DNA from: Phycisphaeraceae bacterium
GTDB taxonomy: Bacteria; Planctomycetota; Phycisphaerae; Phycisphaerales; Phycisphaeraceae
Length of the DNA stretch: 7,061 bases
Direction: 5' to 3'
Assembly (NCBI GenBank): GCA_028281215.1
Contig: JANQKH010000845.1
Location: 1-7,061 of the forward strand
The notes under the pieces are model-generated. The model saw nothing but the letters and a program-made list of their open reading frames with translations. It was not told the DNA's origin and ran no database searches. Positions 1 through 6,995 of the stretch are shown here, in pieces (position 1 is the first letter of the stretch; every line of letters starts with the position of its first letter). The translations under genes were made by a program, and so were the position numbers.

Positions 1-653
1 ACCGACAATTCGCCCGACCAGACCGTGCCCGTGATGATCGTACCTTTGCCCTGCACGGTAAACGTGCGGTCAACCGGCAGACGAACAATCTGGCTCGCCG
101 GCTGCTCCGCGACCTTGTCGCAGAGCAATTGAATCTCGTCGCGAAGCTTGTCATAACCGGAAGGCTGACCGCCCGGCGGCGCGGAGGTACGCACAATTGG
201 GGCGTTGGCGAGAAACGTGTTTTTGACCAGTTCTCGCACGTCGTCCTCAACCAGTTCGATCCAGGATTCGTCGGCCAGATCACACTTGGTCAGCGCGATC
301 ATGCCGTGCTTGACGCCGAGCAGTTGGAGGATGGAGAGGTGCTCGCGCGTTTGCGGCATGACCGAATCATCAGCGGCAATTACCAGCAGGGCGACATCCA
401 CCCCCACCGCGCCGGCGAGCATGTTCTTAATGAACCGTTCGTGCCCCGGTACATCAACAATGCCCAACTGGTACGGCCCGAGTTCGATGTCCGCGAAACC
501 AATATCAATGGTGATGCCCCGGCTTTTTTCTTCAGGCAGCCGGTCGGTGTCGGTGCCGGTCAGCGCACGCACGAGCGCCGTCTTGCCGTGGTCGATGTGA
601 CCGGCGGTGCCCAGAATGAGGCGTCGGGTGTGTGGTTGCGTGGCGGTTTCCAT
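1..653 (-). CDS. selB: Selenocysteine-specific elongation factor SelB, N-terminal part (cut by window edge)
   Basis: SelB is a translational GTPase that carries Sec-tRNA(Sec) to the ribosome at UGA codons marked by a SECIS hairpin in the mRNA. The 217 complete codons seen here cover the G domain and the start of domain II. All five GTPase motifs are present: G1 GHIDHGKT (residues 18-25), G2 with RGITIDIGFA (45-54), G3 DVPGH (67-71), G4 TKCD (122-125) and G5 TSA (156-158). The RGITID-GFA switch separates SelB from EF-Tu. Domain II opens with the family pattern DRTFTVQGKGTIITGTV (195-211). SelB is usually about 600 or more residues, so roughly two thirds, including the SECIS-binding winged-helix C-terminus, lies beyond position 1. 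The start is the ATG at 653-651, about ten residues before the conserved core. No clear Shine-Dalgarno precedes it. The NHL-repeat gene lies 44 bases upstream on the same strand. No selA or selC is visible. Family assignment is confident. Confidence 0.95.
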   Translation of the reverse strand, partial: METATQPHTRRLILGTAGHIDHGKTALVRALTGTDTDRLPEEKSRGITIDIGFADIELGPYQLGIVDVPGHERFIKNMLAGAVGVDVALLVIAADDSVMPQTREHLSILQLLGVKHGMIALTKCDLADESWIELVEDDVRELVKNTFLANAPIVRTSAPPGGQPSGYDKLRDEIQLLCDKVAEQPASQIVRLPVDRTFTVQGKGTIITGTVWSGELS

Positions 654-697
654 GTTCGATGCGAAGTTTGCTTAGGCGGCCTGATCAGTCGGTTTTA

Positions 698-1768
698 TCA
701 GTCGCGCCAGGGCATTACGCGGCGCACGCGATGGTTGTTGGTGTCGCCGATATAAAGAATGCCTTTGGCGTCCACGCATATTCCATGCGGGCGATCCATT
801 TTCGCTTTGGTCGCGGCATGCCCGTCCCCACCGTACCCGCGCGCTTTCGGGCCGATGCCCGCAATCGTGCTGACTTCACGGGTGTCGGCGTCGATCTTGC
901 GGATTACCTGGTTCTCCGTGTCGACGATGTAAACATGCCCGTCCGCGTCGACGGTGATGCCCTTCGGGCCGTTGAAAGTCGCTTCGTTAGCATCGCCATC
1001 GGTGAAACCCTTCTTTCCGGTGCCGGCGACAAACGCCAGCCGGCCGGTGCCCAGGTTCATCTTCCAAACACTGTGCCCTTCGCGCAAAGCGATCCACAGG
1101 TCACTGTCGGTCACAAACAAAGCCCGTGGGCCCACGACGGGAATGTTATTGGCCAGGTGACCGCGCTTTGGCATTTTCTTTTCGCCGTTGCCGGCAATGG
1201 TTTCGATGACGCCTTTCGTCGCGTGGATGCGGCGGATGCGATGGTTGCCGATGTCGGCGACGTAAATATGTCCGACGGCATCGAGCGCCAAGCTGTGCGG
1301 CCGGTTGAACATTGCTTTGACTGCCGGTCCACCGTCGCCGCCGAAGCCGGCTTTGCCCTTGCCCGCGATGGTGGAGATCTTGCCGGTTTCCGAGTCGACT
1401 CGGCGGATGATGTGGTTCTTCATCTCGACGAGATACATATCGCCCAATACGTCGAATCGGACTTCATAGGGTTCGTTTAACTCGGCTTTCGTAGCGGGGC
1501 CGCCGTCGCCGGAATAGCCTGCCTTGCCGGTGCCTGCGACGACGGTGTGTTTGCCGGTTTTCAGATCAACACGCGTGATGCGATGGTTGCCGACTTCGCA
1601 GACATACAGTGCGCCATCAGGGCCGATCTCCACGCCGAACGGTTGATTGCAGATGTCTTTCTGTCCGTTACCGAAGACGGAGTCGATCGCGCCGGATTTC
1701 GGCGCGGCGAACGTTGCATGAGCCAGAGTGAGCGTGAACAGGGCAATAGAAAAAGCCGAGCGTTTCAT
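698..1768 (-). CDS. Exported six-bladed NHL-repeat beta-propeller protein
   Basis: This 356-residue protein begins with a signal peptide (MKR, hydrophobic core, probable cleavage after ATFA near residue 21), so it should act outside the cytoplasmic membrane. The rest is six NHL repeats at about residues 41-67, 98-124, 155-181, 212-237, 267-292 and 325-351, spaced 55-58 residues apart. They follow a P-x-G-V-x-D-x-x-G-x-(L/I)-Y-(V/I)-x-D-x-x-N-H-R-I-R-(R/K)-V pattern, with IAGTGKAGxxGDGGPA-type loops between blades. Blade four is degenerate (SDLWIALREGHSVWKMN). NHL propellers bind proteins or other ligands, and some related ones are lyases; no catalytic or ligand signature tells me which applies. 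I chose ATG 1768 over an in-frame ATG at 1858 because the signal peptide begins there and the extra 30 residues look non-coding. No Shine-Dalgarno is seen. The gene ends with TGA followed directly by TAA. It diverges from the ABC operon and may be co-transcribed with selB. Confidence 0.88.
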   Translation of the reverse strand: MKRSAFSIALFTLTLAHATFAAPKSGAIDSVFGNGQKDICNQPFGVEIGPDGALYVCEVGNHRITRVDLKTGKHTVVAGTGKAGYSGDGGPATKAELNEPYEVRFDVLGDMYLVEMKNHIIRRVDSETGKISTIAGKGKAGFGGDGGPAVKAMFNRPHSLALDAVGHIYVADIGNHRIRRIHATKGVIETIAGNGEKKMPKRGHLANNIPVVGPRALFVTDSDLWIALREGHSVWKMNLGTGRLAFVAGTGKKGFTDGDANEATFNGPKGITVDADGHVYIVDTENQVIRKIDADTREVSTIAGIGPKARGYGGDGHAATKAKMDRPHGICVDAKGILYIGDTNNHRVRRVMPWRD

Positions 1769-1806
1769 AGGTGAATTGTAGTGCAGGGGCAGGCGTGATG
1801 TAGGGC

Positions 1807-1866
1807 GATCAATGATAGGCAAGCCCGGGCAACGCGACGGCGCGCAATCGGCTATCATCGGTGATC
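1807..1866. promoter_or_regulatory. Inverted repeat with outward-facing TATCAT boxes: candidate divergent promoter/operator
   Basis: The left arm GATCA-ATGATAG (1807-1818) pairs with the right arm CTATCAT-CGG-TGATC (1852-1866), giving 12 paired bases with a three-base bulge. Each arm carries TATCAT, five of six matches to the sigma-70 -10 consensus. One is on the plus strand (1853-1858) facing the ABC operon, and one on the minus strand (1817-1812) facing the NHL gene. No good -35 box is found at 16-18 bases from either. The space between the arms is GC-rich and contains the palindrome GCCCGGGC (1823-1830). The dyad is seen directly; its role as promoter or regulator site is inferred from its position between divergent genes. 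Confidence 0.4.
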
Positions 1867-1885
1867 TGTCTGGTCATCGCAGCGC

Positions 1886-1890
1886 GGAGA
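1886..1890 (+). promoter_or_regulatory. Ribosome binding site for the 955-residue accessory gene
   Basis: GGAGA lies eight bases before the ATG at 1899, a good Shine-Dalgarno at normal spacing. It supports that ATG over the internal in-frame ATGs at 1926 and later. An in-frame TGA sits immediately before the ATG, so the gene cannot begin further upstream. Confidence 0.7.
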
Positions 1891-1898
1891 TGTCGTGA

Positions 1899-4766
1899 AT
1901 GCCGAGTGGTTGGCTCCGATCCATCATGATCTTGCTGTCAACGATGTCTTGCATGGTTGCTAGCGGTGTCGTATTGGCGCAACAGGACTCACCGACGCTT
2001 GCCGGCGCGGGCGGCGCTTCGGGCATCGGGCAGTACCCGCCGCTCCAGTGGGGCGTGGTTGGCACGACCGTGCGTAATCCCACCGATGCCGACCAGAATC
2101 TGCGCGTGACACTTTCGTTTGACGACTCTCGCAATCTCGAATTCGCTGCCGACATCTGGGTGCCGGCGAACAGTCGGCGACGTGTCTGGCTGCCGATTCG
2201 CACGAACGATTTTCAAATCGATCCGTACAAGACGAACACGCTCAAACTGACGCAGCGACTTTTTGATATTTCCGGCGAAGCACCGCAACCGTTGCACCAG
2301 TTAACCGGATTGCTGATCGCCTCACGAGACCGCTTCATCACCGGCATGCTTGCTGACGGTGAAGAGGCGGACCAGTCATCGGTCCATGCTGCACTGGCGG
2401 CGCGCCAATCGATGGAATACAGCCGACGGATGGCATATCTCCGCGAGAACGACCTGCCCAATCTGGCAGCCGGTTGGCGCGGGCTCAACTCATTGGTTCT
2501 TTCAAAGAATCAACCGGGTTTGGACTCGTCGCAACTGGCGGCGCTGCGGCAATGGTTGCTGTCCGGCGGCCGGCTTTGGGTCATGGCCGAGCAGGTCGAA
2601 AGCGAATTCATGCAGCGGCTGTTGGGCGACGCTTGGACAGTCCAAGTGATCGATCACGTACCGTTGTCACGCGTGCGGTTTGACCGTGACGACCGCGATA
2701 CAAAAAATGCCATGTCGCTCGACGATGACGGCAACCTTTTTCTTAACGATGAAAAAGTCGGTCGGCTTCAAGGACCGAAGGCGTCGTGGCAACCGGTTTT
2801 CAACAAATTGAATGATCAATTGCAGCCGCTGCTGCCGAAGGGCACCTATCGATCGCGGCCGCCGATTGTGTTGCAGGTATCCGGTGCAGCGACTGGGGAA
2901 ATGGCAATCGAAACCGTTCGCGCCATCGGCGGTGTGGAAGTCATGCTGGATCGTGAACACGAAAAGCCGGTCGACATGGCACGCGTCTTTGTCCCGGACA
3001 TGGAGGTGATGGCGCGCGTGAACGGTTGGCCTGCCGCGATGCGCAAGCGCGTCGGCGACGGCTGGCTTATGGTCACCACCGTCGGCCCGCGTGCATGGAT
3101 GGAACCGGTCTGGACCAAGCAGATCAACGTTGACGGCACGGAACGCAAGACGAAATCCGGGCAGACCAAGCTTCAACGCGGTCACGCCGCCACGCGCTCG
3201 CTCGAATCGCTCGCCAGTTGGTTCTTCCGCGATGAACGTATCGAGCCGTTGCCATCTGAAGCGCTTGAGCCGTTTGTCAGCGAGCAGATCGGTCGCGAAA
3301 TTGTGGGCCGGGGCGCTGTCGGCTTGGTGTTGGGGGCTTTCGTGTTGATCATTCTTGTCGGTGGTGTCTGGCTGGCGAAGCGCGGTCGTTTGGAATGGAT
3401 CGTCGGCGTCGGCGCGACCGGGGCATTGTTGGCCACTGTGGTGTTGCTCATGCTAGGTCGTGCCAAGCGTGCGGCGGTGCCCTCGACCGTCGCGCAGGCG
3501 CAATTCATTCAGATCGCGCCGGGACAGCAACATGCCGTGGTCAACGGCGCGGTGCAGATTTACAACCCGGGCCTAGGCGATGAAGCAAGTCAAAGCGGCG
3601 ATGGCGAGAACGCCGGCAAGCCGCTGAATGCCGACAACGCTCACATCGAAGCGACCGCGGGTGGCTTGGTGTTGCCGGGCAATTTGGATGAGTTGGGCAG
3701 CCGGCGCGTGAGCATGGTGTGGACCGACCTCGATCGCTGGCATTGGCAGAATGTCACGCTGCCGAGCGGGCAAAGTCGCACGGCGACCTTCGAGCACGCC
3801 ACGCCGCTCGATCAGAAAGTCTCGGCGATTGCCTCTTTTGATGAGCGCGGGTTGGTCGTGCGATTGCAAAGCGGTGAACTGGGCGCGCTCGAGTCGGCCA
3901 TGATTGCTACGCCGACGGGCAATCTGGGTCTACAAACCAGCGATGGCAAAACGTTCAACGCATCGCCGGCCGATGTGTTGCCCAAGGGGCAGTACCTTTC
4001 GTCGGGCGTGCTCGATCAAACGCAACAGCAACGCCACGACATCTTTCGGCAATTGTTGGAACCGGTGCAGAGCAATCTCACCAATCCTTCGTCGGCGGCT
4101 TCGAAAGGAGAAAAAACGCCAGGCAAGAAAGAATCGAACGGGCGTTCCAAGGGGCAAAGGCGCACGGGTCGCTCGACGTTGTCGGGCACGATCAATTATC
4201 CGCGTCAACCGACGTTTCTTGCCTGGAGTGAGTTGATGCCGTTGGGTTTCGAATGGCCGGCGACGCAGCAGAAGTCGGGTTCGGCGCTGGTGGCGATTCC
4301 GATTCAGTATGAACGGCCTGCGGTGGGCTCGCGCGTGACGATCCCTTCGCCCATGATGGACTTTGAAGCCTTGCGCGGTCGCGGTTCGATTTCACCCTAC
4401 GACCGCACCCGTCGCGAGTGGATTGCCCTGACCACCGGCGGTACTGCGCGACTGCTCTTTGCTCCGCCAGCCGTGTTGCGACCGATGCGTCTCGAAGGTG
4501 GCACATTCAAACTGGACATCACGGCGCCGCAGCGCGCCGTCAATATTCAAGGTTTCAGCAACGGTAGCCAAGTCACACTACGCACCATGCAAGGAGCGAA
4601 CGGCGCCATTGAAGTGGACCTGCCCGCCACCATTCAACCCGACGCGCAGGGGCGCATCATGATCGAACTGACCGTCGGCGACAGCCAAAGCGATTCGCAA
4701 TCCACTTGGAGAATCAACGGCGTATCGTTGGAACTTGAAGCAACCATCGAATCGGAGGGCGATTGA
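1899..4766 (+). CDS. Large membrane-anchored accessory protein of an ABC-2 transporter operon (uncharacterised)
   Basis: I do not recognise this 955-residue protein as a named family. It opens with a signal sequence (residues 1-28, hydrophobic core ILLSTMSCMVASGVVLA, possible cleavage before QQDSP). A beta-rich segment follows (about 33-105), resembling an Ig-like or CARDB-type fold (VRNPTDADQNLRVTLSF). Residues 172-229 have the pattern W-RGL-NSLVLS ... LAALRQWLLSGGRLWVM, which resembles the glutamine-amidotransferase-like or GldG/IFT52-like Rossmann domains of ABC accessory proteins. Two transmembrane helices lie at about 472-493 and 500-520. After them comes a second large domain, interrupted by a Lys/Arg/Ser-rich linker (731-760) and ending without another helix. 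With the signal cleaved, both large halves would be extracytoplasmic and the short basic KRGR turn would be cytoplasmic. It ends one base before the ABC ATPase gene, so it very probably serves that transporter. The role is inferred from context only. Confidence 0.8.
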   Translation: MPSGWLRSIMILLSTMSCMVASGVVLAQQDSPTLAGAGGASGIGQYPPLQWGVVGTTVRNPTDADQNLRVTLSFDDSRNLEFAADIWVPANSRRRVWLPIRTNDFQIDPYKTNTLKLTQRLFDISGEAPQPLHQLTGLLIASRDRFITGMLADGEEADQSSVHAALAARQSMEYSRRMAYLRENDLPNLAAGWRGLNSLVLSKNQPGLDSSQLAALRQWLLSGGRLWVMAEQVESEFMQRLLGDAWTVQVIDHVPLSRVRFDRDDRDTKNAMSLDDDGNLFLNDEKVGRLQGPKASWQPVFNKLNDQLQPLLPKGTYRSRPPIVLQVSGAATGEMAIETVRAIGGVEVMLDREHEKPVDMARVFVPDMEVMARVNGWPAAMRKRVGDGWLMVTTVGPRAWMEPVWTKQINVDGTERKTKSGQTKLQRGHAATRSLESLASWFFRDERIEPLPSEALEPFVSEQIGREIVGRGAVGLVLGAFVLIILVGGVWLAKRGRLEWIVGVGATGALLATVVLLMLGRAKRAAVPSTVAQAQFIQIAPGQQHAVVNGAVQIYNPGLGDEASQSGDGENAGKPLNADNAHIEATAGGLVLPGNLDELGSRRVSMVWTDLDRWHWQNVTLPSGQSRTATFEHATPLDQKVSAIASFDERGLVVRLQSGELGALESAMIATPTGNLGLQTSDGKTFNASPADVLPKGQYLSSGVLDQTQQQRHDIFRQLLEPVQSNLTNPSSAASKGEKTPGKKESNGRSKGQRRTGRSTLSGTINYPRQPTFLAWSELMPLGFEWPATQQKSGSALVAIPIQYERPAVGSRVTIPSPMMDFEALRGRGSISPYDRTRREWIALTTGGTARLLFAPPAVLRPMRLEGGTFKLDITAPQRAVNIQGFSNGSQVTLRTMQGANGAIEVDLPATIQPDAQGRIMIELTVGDSQSDSQSTWRINGVSLELEATIESEGD
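4754..4759 (+). promoter_or_regulatory. Ribosome binding site that sets the GTG start of the ABC ATPase
   Basis: GGAGGG inside the last codons of the upstream gene lies eight bases before GTG 4768. This near-perfect Shine-Dalgarno decides for GTG 4768 over the in-frame ATG at 4735, which would add eleven poorly conserved residues and overlap the upstream gene by 32 bases. The overlap of site and upstream coding end suggests coupled translation. Confidence 0.8.
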
Positions 4767-4767
4767 C

Positions 4768-5745
4768 GTGGACGAACAACTGGTGGTGCAAACGCAGAAT
4801 CTCACGAAGCGGTACGGCACGTTCACCGCGCTCGATGATCTTTCAATTCAATTGCGCCGCGGCGAGATACTTGGCTTCATCGGCCCCAACGGCGCCGGCA
4901 AAACCACGACGATCAAAATCCTCGTCGGTTTAGCCAAGCCCACGTCGGGGAGCGCGACCGTGGCGGGTTGCGACTGCACGCGCGACGTCAAACAACTGAA
5001 ATCGCTCGTCGGTTACATGCCGGACACGTTCGGCTCCTACGACAACATGCGCGTATACGAATATCTGGATTTTTTTGGCGCCGCGTTCAAGTTGCCGCGT
5101 AACAACCGGCGCAAACGCATTGAAGAGGTTATGGAGATCGCCGGCGCGACCTACATGAAGGATCGCTATGTTGAAAGCCTTTCGCATGGCATGAAACAGC
5201 GTGTCGCTATTGCCCGGACGCTGTTGCACGACCCGGATGTATTGATCCTTGATGAGCCGGCAAACGGTCTCGACCCCAACGCCCGAATCGAAATGCGGCA
5301 GTTGTTGTTGCGTTTGGCGGACATGGGCAAAACGCTCATCGTTACCAGCCACATCCTGCCGGAACTGTCGCGTGTGTGCAACGTGGTGGCGATTATCACG
5401 CACGGCAAACTCCGGGCCTTTGGTTCATTGGACGACATCATGCTGCAGGTGCGCAGCCGACGTGTCATGCAGGTGGTCATGGCCGACCGCGAGCAGATTC
5501 CTGCGATGGAGAGTTACCTGCGCGAAAAACTGGGCGACGATGCCGGCGTGGAATCGAGTGAACAGGAATCCGAAATTCGCTTCGCCACCGAACAGGATGA
5601 GCACGCGATGGCGGAACTACTACGCGGTGCGACTGGTCAGGGCCTCAATGTGGGGCAGTATTACGAAGTGCCTATGGACCTTGAGGACGCGTTCCTCTCC
5701 GTGACCAAACAGACGGACGAACCCGTCGCCGAACAGCCGGCCTAG
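4768..5745 (+). CDS. ABC transporter ATP-binding protein (ABC-2/GldA-NatA class)
   Basis: This 325-residue cytoplasmic ATPase should power the permease encoded next. All core motifs are visible: an A-loop tyrosine (KRYG, 14-17), Walker A GPNGAGKTT (39-47), signature LSHGMKQR (138-145), Walker B VLILDE (158-163), D-loop NGLDP (166-170) and the switch histidine in TSH (193-195). The usual Q-loop glutamine is not evident; the equivalent segment reads VGYMPD (81-86), as in many GldA/NatA-like proteins with GYLPE. After the nucleotide-binding domain there is a C-terminal extension of about 110 residues ending in DLEDAFLSVT, typical of exporters of this class. The GTG start is chosen because of the GGAGGG site eight bases upstream. 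The gene begins one base after the accessory gene and ends eight bases before the permease, so the three form an operon. The ABC assignment is certain; the substrate cannot be read from the sequence. Confidence 0.95.
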   Translation: MDEQLVVQTQNLTKRYGTFTALDDLSIQLRRGEILGFIGPNGAGKTTTIKILVGLAKPTSGSATVAGCDCTRDVKQLKSLVGYMPDTFGSYDNMRVYEYLDFFGAAFKLPRNNRRKRIEEVMEIAGATYMKDRYVESLSHGMKQRVAIARTLLHDPDVLILDEPANGLDPNARIEMRQLLLRLADMGKTLIVTSHILPELSRVCNVVAIITHGKLRAFGSLDDIMLQVRSRRVMQVVMADREQIPAMESYLREKLGDDAGVESSEQESEIRFATEQDEHAMAELLRGATGQGLNVGQYYEVPMDLEDAFLSVTKQTDEPVAEQPA

Positions 5746-5753
5746 ACCCAGAC

Positions 5754-6995
5754 ATGAACAACCCGATCATCACACGCGAACTGATTGGCTTGCTCCGCAC
5801 GCGGAAGGCGTTGTGGCTGCAACTCGGTCTCGTGGTTGCGCTCGCGTTGCTGGTGGTGCTGCGCTGGCCGAGTGATGCGAAAGTCAATCAGTCCGGATTC
5901 CAGGCACAACAGATGTTGCGCGTGTTCGGGTACGGCTTGATGATCGCCGTGGTTCTGCTCGCTCCGGTGTTCCCGGCGACCAGCCTCGTGCGCGAAAGAC
6001 AAAGTGGCACGCTTGCGCTGTTGCTTAACTCGCGCATGAGCCCGTGGTCGATCTTGTTCGGCAAACTGGTCGGCACGATGGGATTCGTCGTGCTGCTGCT
6101 GGTGTTGAGTCTGCCGTTTGCCGCAGCGACGTTCACCATGGGTGGGGTCAGTCTTGGAAGTGTGCTGTCGGTCTATCTCGTGTTATTTCTCGTGTCGCTT
6201 CAGTATGCTTCGATTGCGCTTTGGATTTCGAGCAAAGCGAGCACGACCGAGTCGGCGTTGCGTTTCACGTTCGCGGCGATTCTGTTTCTCGCCGTCGTGC
6301 CGATTATCGTCGCGCAATTCATTCCTGCGCGGCCGCCGATGGAAGGTAGTTTGATCGCCTATCTCGGTCACATTCCCGAGTGGGCGTCGAAGCAGGAATT
6401 CAGCGAATTGCCGTTGATCGGTGATGGTGCGGCATCGCCGGTGTTCCAGGGATTGCTTTATATTCTGATCCCGATCGTCTGGTTCTTGCGGTATTTCTCA
6501 CCGGCGCCGGCGATGGTTTCGATCCTCAAAGACGAGGCGGTCATCGGCGCGCTGGCCGGTGAAGGCGCGGTGGAGCGGTATGCCGTTTTTGCTTTGATTT
6601 CCACTGCCTTCTTCCTCTTTCTGACCGCACGCCGGCTTCGCCCGGGCATGCTGGACCAGGCTCGCGACGCCGGCCGCATTACCGATGAACGATCGGCAAA
6701 AGTCCAGGCCGCGCGGCGGTTCTGGTACCTGTGGTTCTTTGATCCGCAACGACGCAGTGGCGACATCGGCAGGACGTTGTGGTACCAGTGGCTGCTGCTC
6801 TGGGCCGTCGGGCTTGCCGTGATCAACGTACCGTTGGTGGTCATTCTGGAAAACACCGCCGCGGCGATGATCGCAACGGCGGTGTGGACCGTCGGCTTGG
6901 CGCTCGTGGTGCTCGCGGTGCGAAATCCAGTGACGGTCAAGGAGTTTCGAACGCGCCGATTCGATCGAGCCGACCGTCTCGATGCGGCCTTGTGA
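5754..6995 (+). CDS. ABC-2 type permease, C-terminal part lost to an apparent inversion near 6962
   Basis: This 413-codon frame encodes the membrane partner of the preceding ATPase. It begins NPIITREL and has likely transmembrane segments near residues 20-38, 60-78, 106-126, 133-156, 172-190, 232-248, 276-292, 343-362 and 370-389. Between the second and third is the ABC-2 hallmark RERQSGTLALLLNSR (80-94) followed by a GKL motif. At 391-403 a second module opens with NPVTVKEFRTRRF, echoing the first NPxxxxE. A further helix would be expected there, but the frame instead gives ten charged, unrelated residues and stops at 6993-6995. I think the true gene is longer and that codons after about 403 are not authentic. 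The start ATG lies eight bases after the ATPase stop without a clear Shine-Dalgarno, which suggests translational coupling. The family call is secure; the 3' end is not. Confidence 0.85.
   Translation: MNNPIITRELIGLLRTRKALWLQLGLVVALALLVVLRWPSDAKVNQSGFQAQQMLRVFGYGLMIAVVLLAPVFPATSLVRERQSGTLALLLNSRMSPWSILFGKLVGTMGFVVLLLVLSLPFAAATFTMGGVSLGSVLSVYLVLFLVSLQYASIALWISSKASTTESALRFTFAAILFLAVVPIIVAQFIPARPPMEGSLIAYLGHIPEWASKQEFSELPLIGDGAASPVFQGLLYILIPIVWFLRYFSPAPAMVSILKDEAVIGALAGEGAVERYAVFALISTAFFLFLTARRLRPGMLDQARDAGRITDERSAKVQAARRFWYLWFFDPQRRSGDIGRTLWYQWLLLWAVGLAVINVPLVVILENTAAAMIATAVWTVGLALVVLAVRNPVTVKEFRTRRFDRADRLDAAL

Noticed and set aside
681..688. Palindrome CTGATCAG between the NHL gene and selB
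   Set aside because: Eight bases without a loop, T-run or repeat elsewhere in the gap; too short to call a terminator or operator.
695..700. TGA at the end of the NHL gene as a possible selenocysteine codon, given the neighbouring selB
   Set aside because: The TGA is followed immediately by TAA, so readthrough would add one residue only.
129..755. 208-codon open frame on the plus strand
   Set aside because: It is antisense to selB, whose G1-G5 motifs are unmistakable on the minus strand.
632..1480. 282-codon open frame on the plus strand
   Set aside because: It is antisense to the NHL-repeat gene, whose regular six-repeat protein is clearly real. The plus-strand translation is low-complexity, rich in Asp, Val and Ala as expected of a mirror frame, and matches no family I know.
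1769..1858. N-terminal extension of the NHL protein to the ATG at 1858
   Set aside because: The added 30 residues would bury a good signal peptide, and this stretch carries the divergent dyad instead.
1890..1898. Two-codon mini-ORF (ATG TCG TGA) abutting the ATG at 1899
   Set aside because: A start-stop leader is conceivable, but its ATG overlaps the Shine-Dalgarno of the real gene and it has no ribosome binding site of its own; most likely chance.
4735..4767. ATG start for the ABC ATPase at 4735
   Set aside because: It lies within the upstream gene. The GGAGGG site is correctly spaced for GTG 4768, and ABC proteins of this class start close to the VVQTQNLTKRYG segment.
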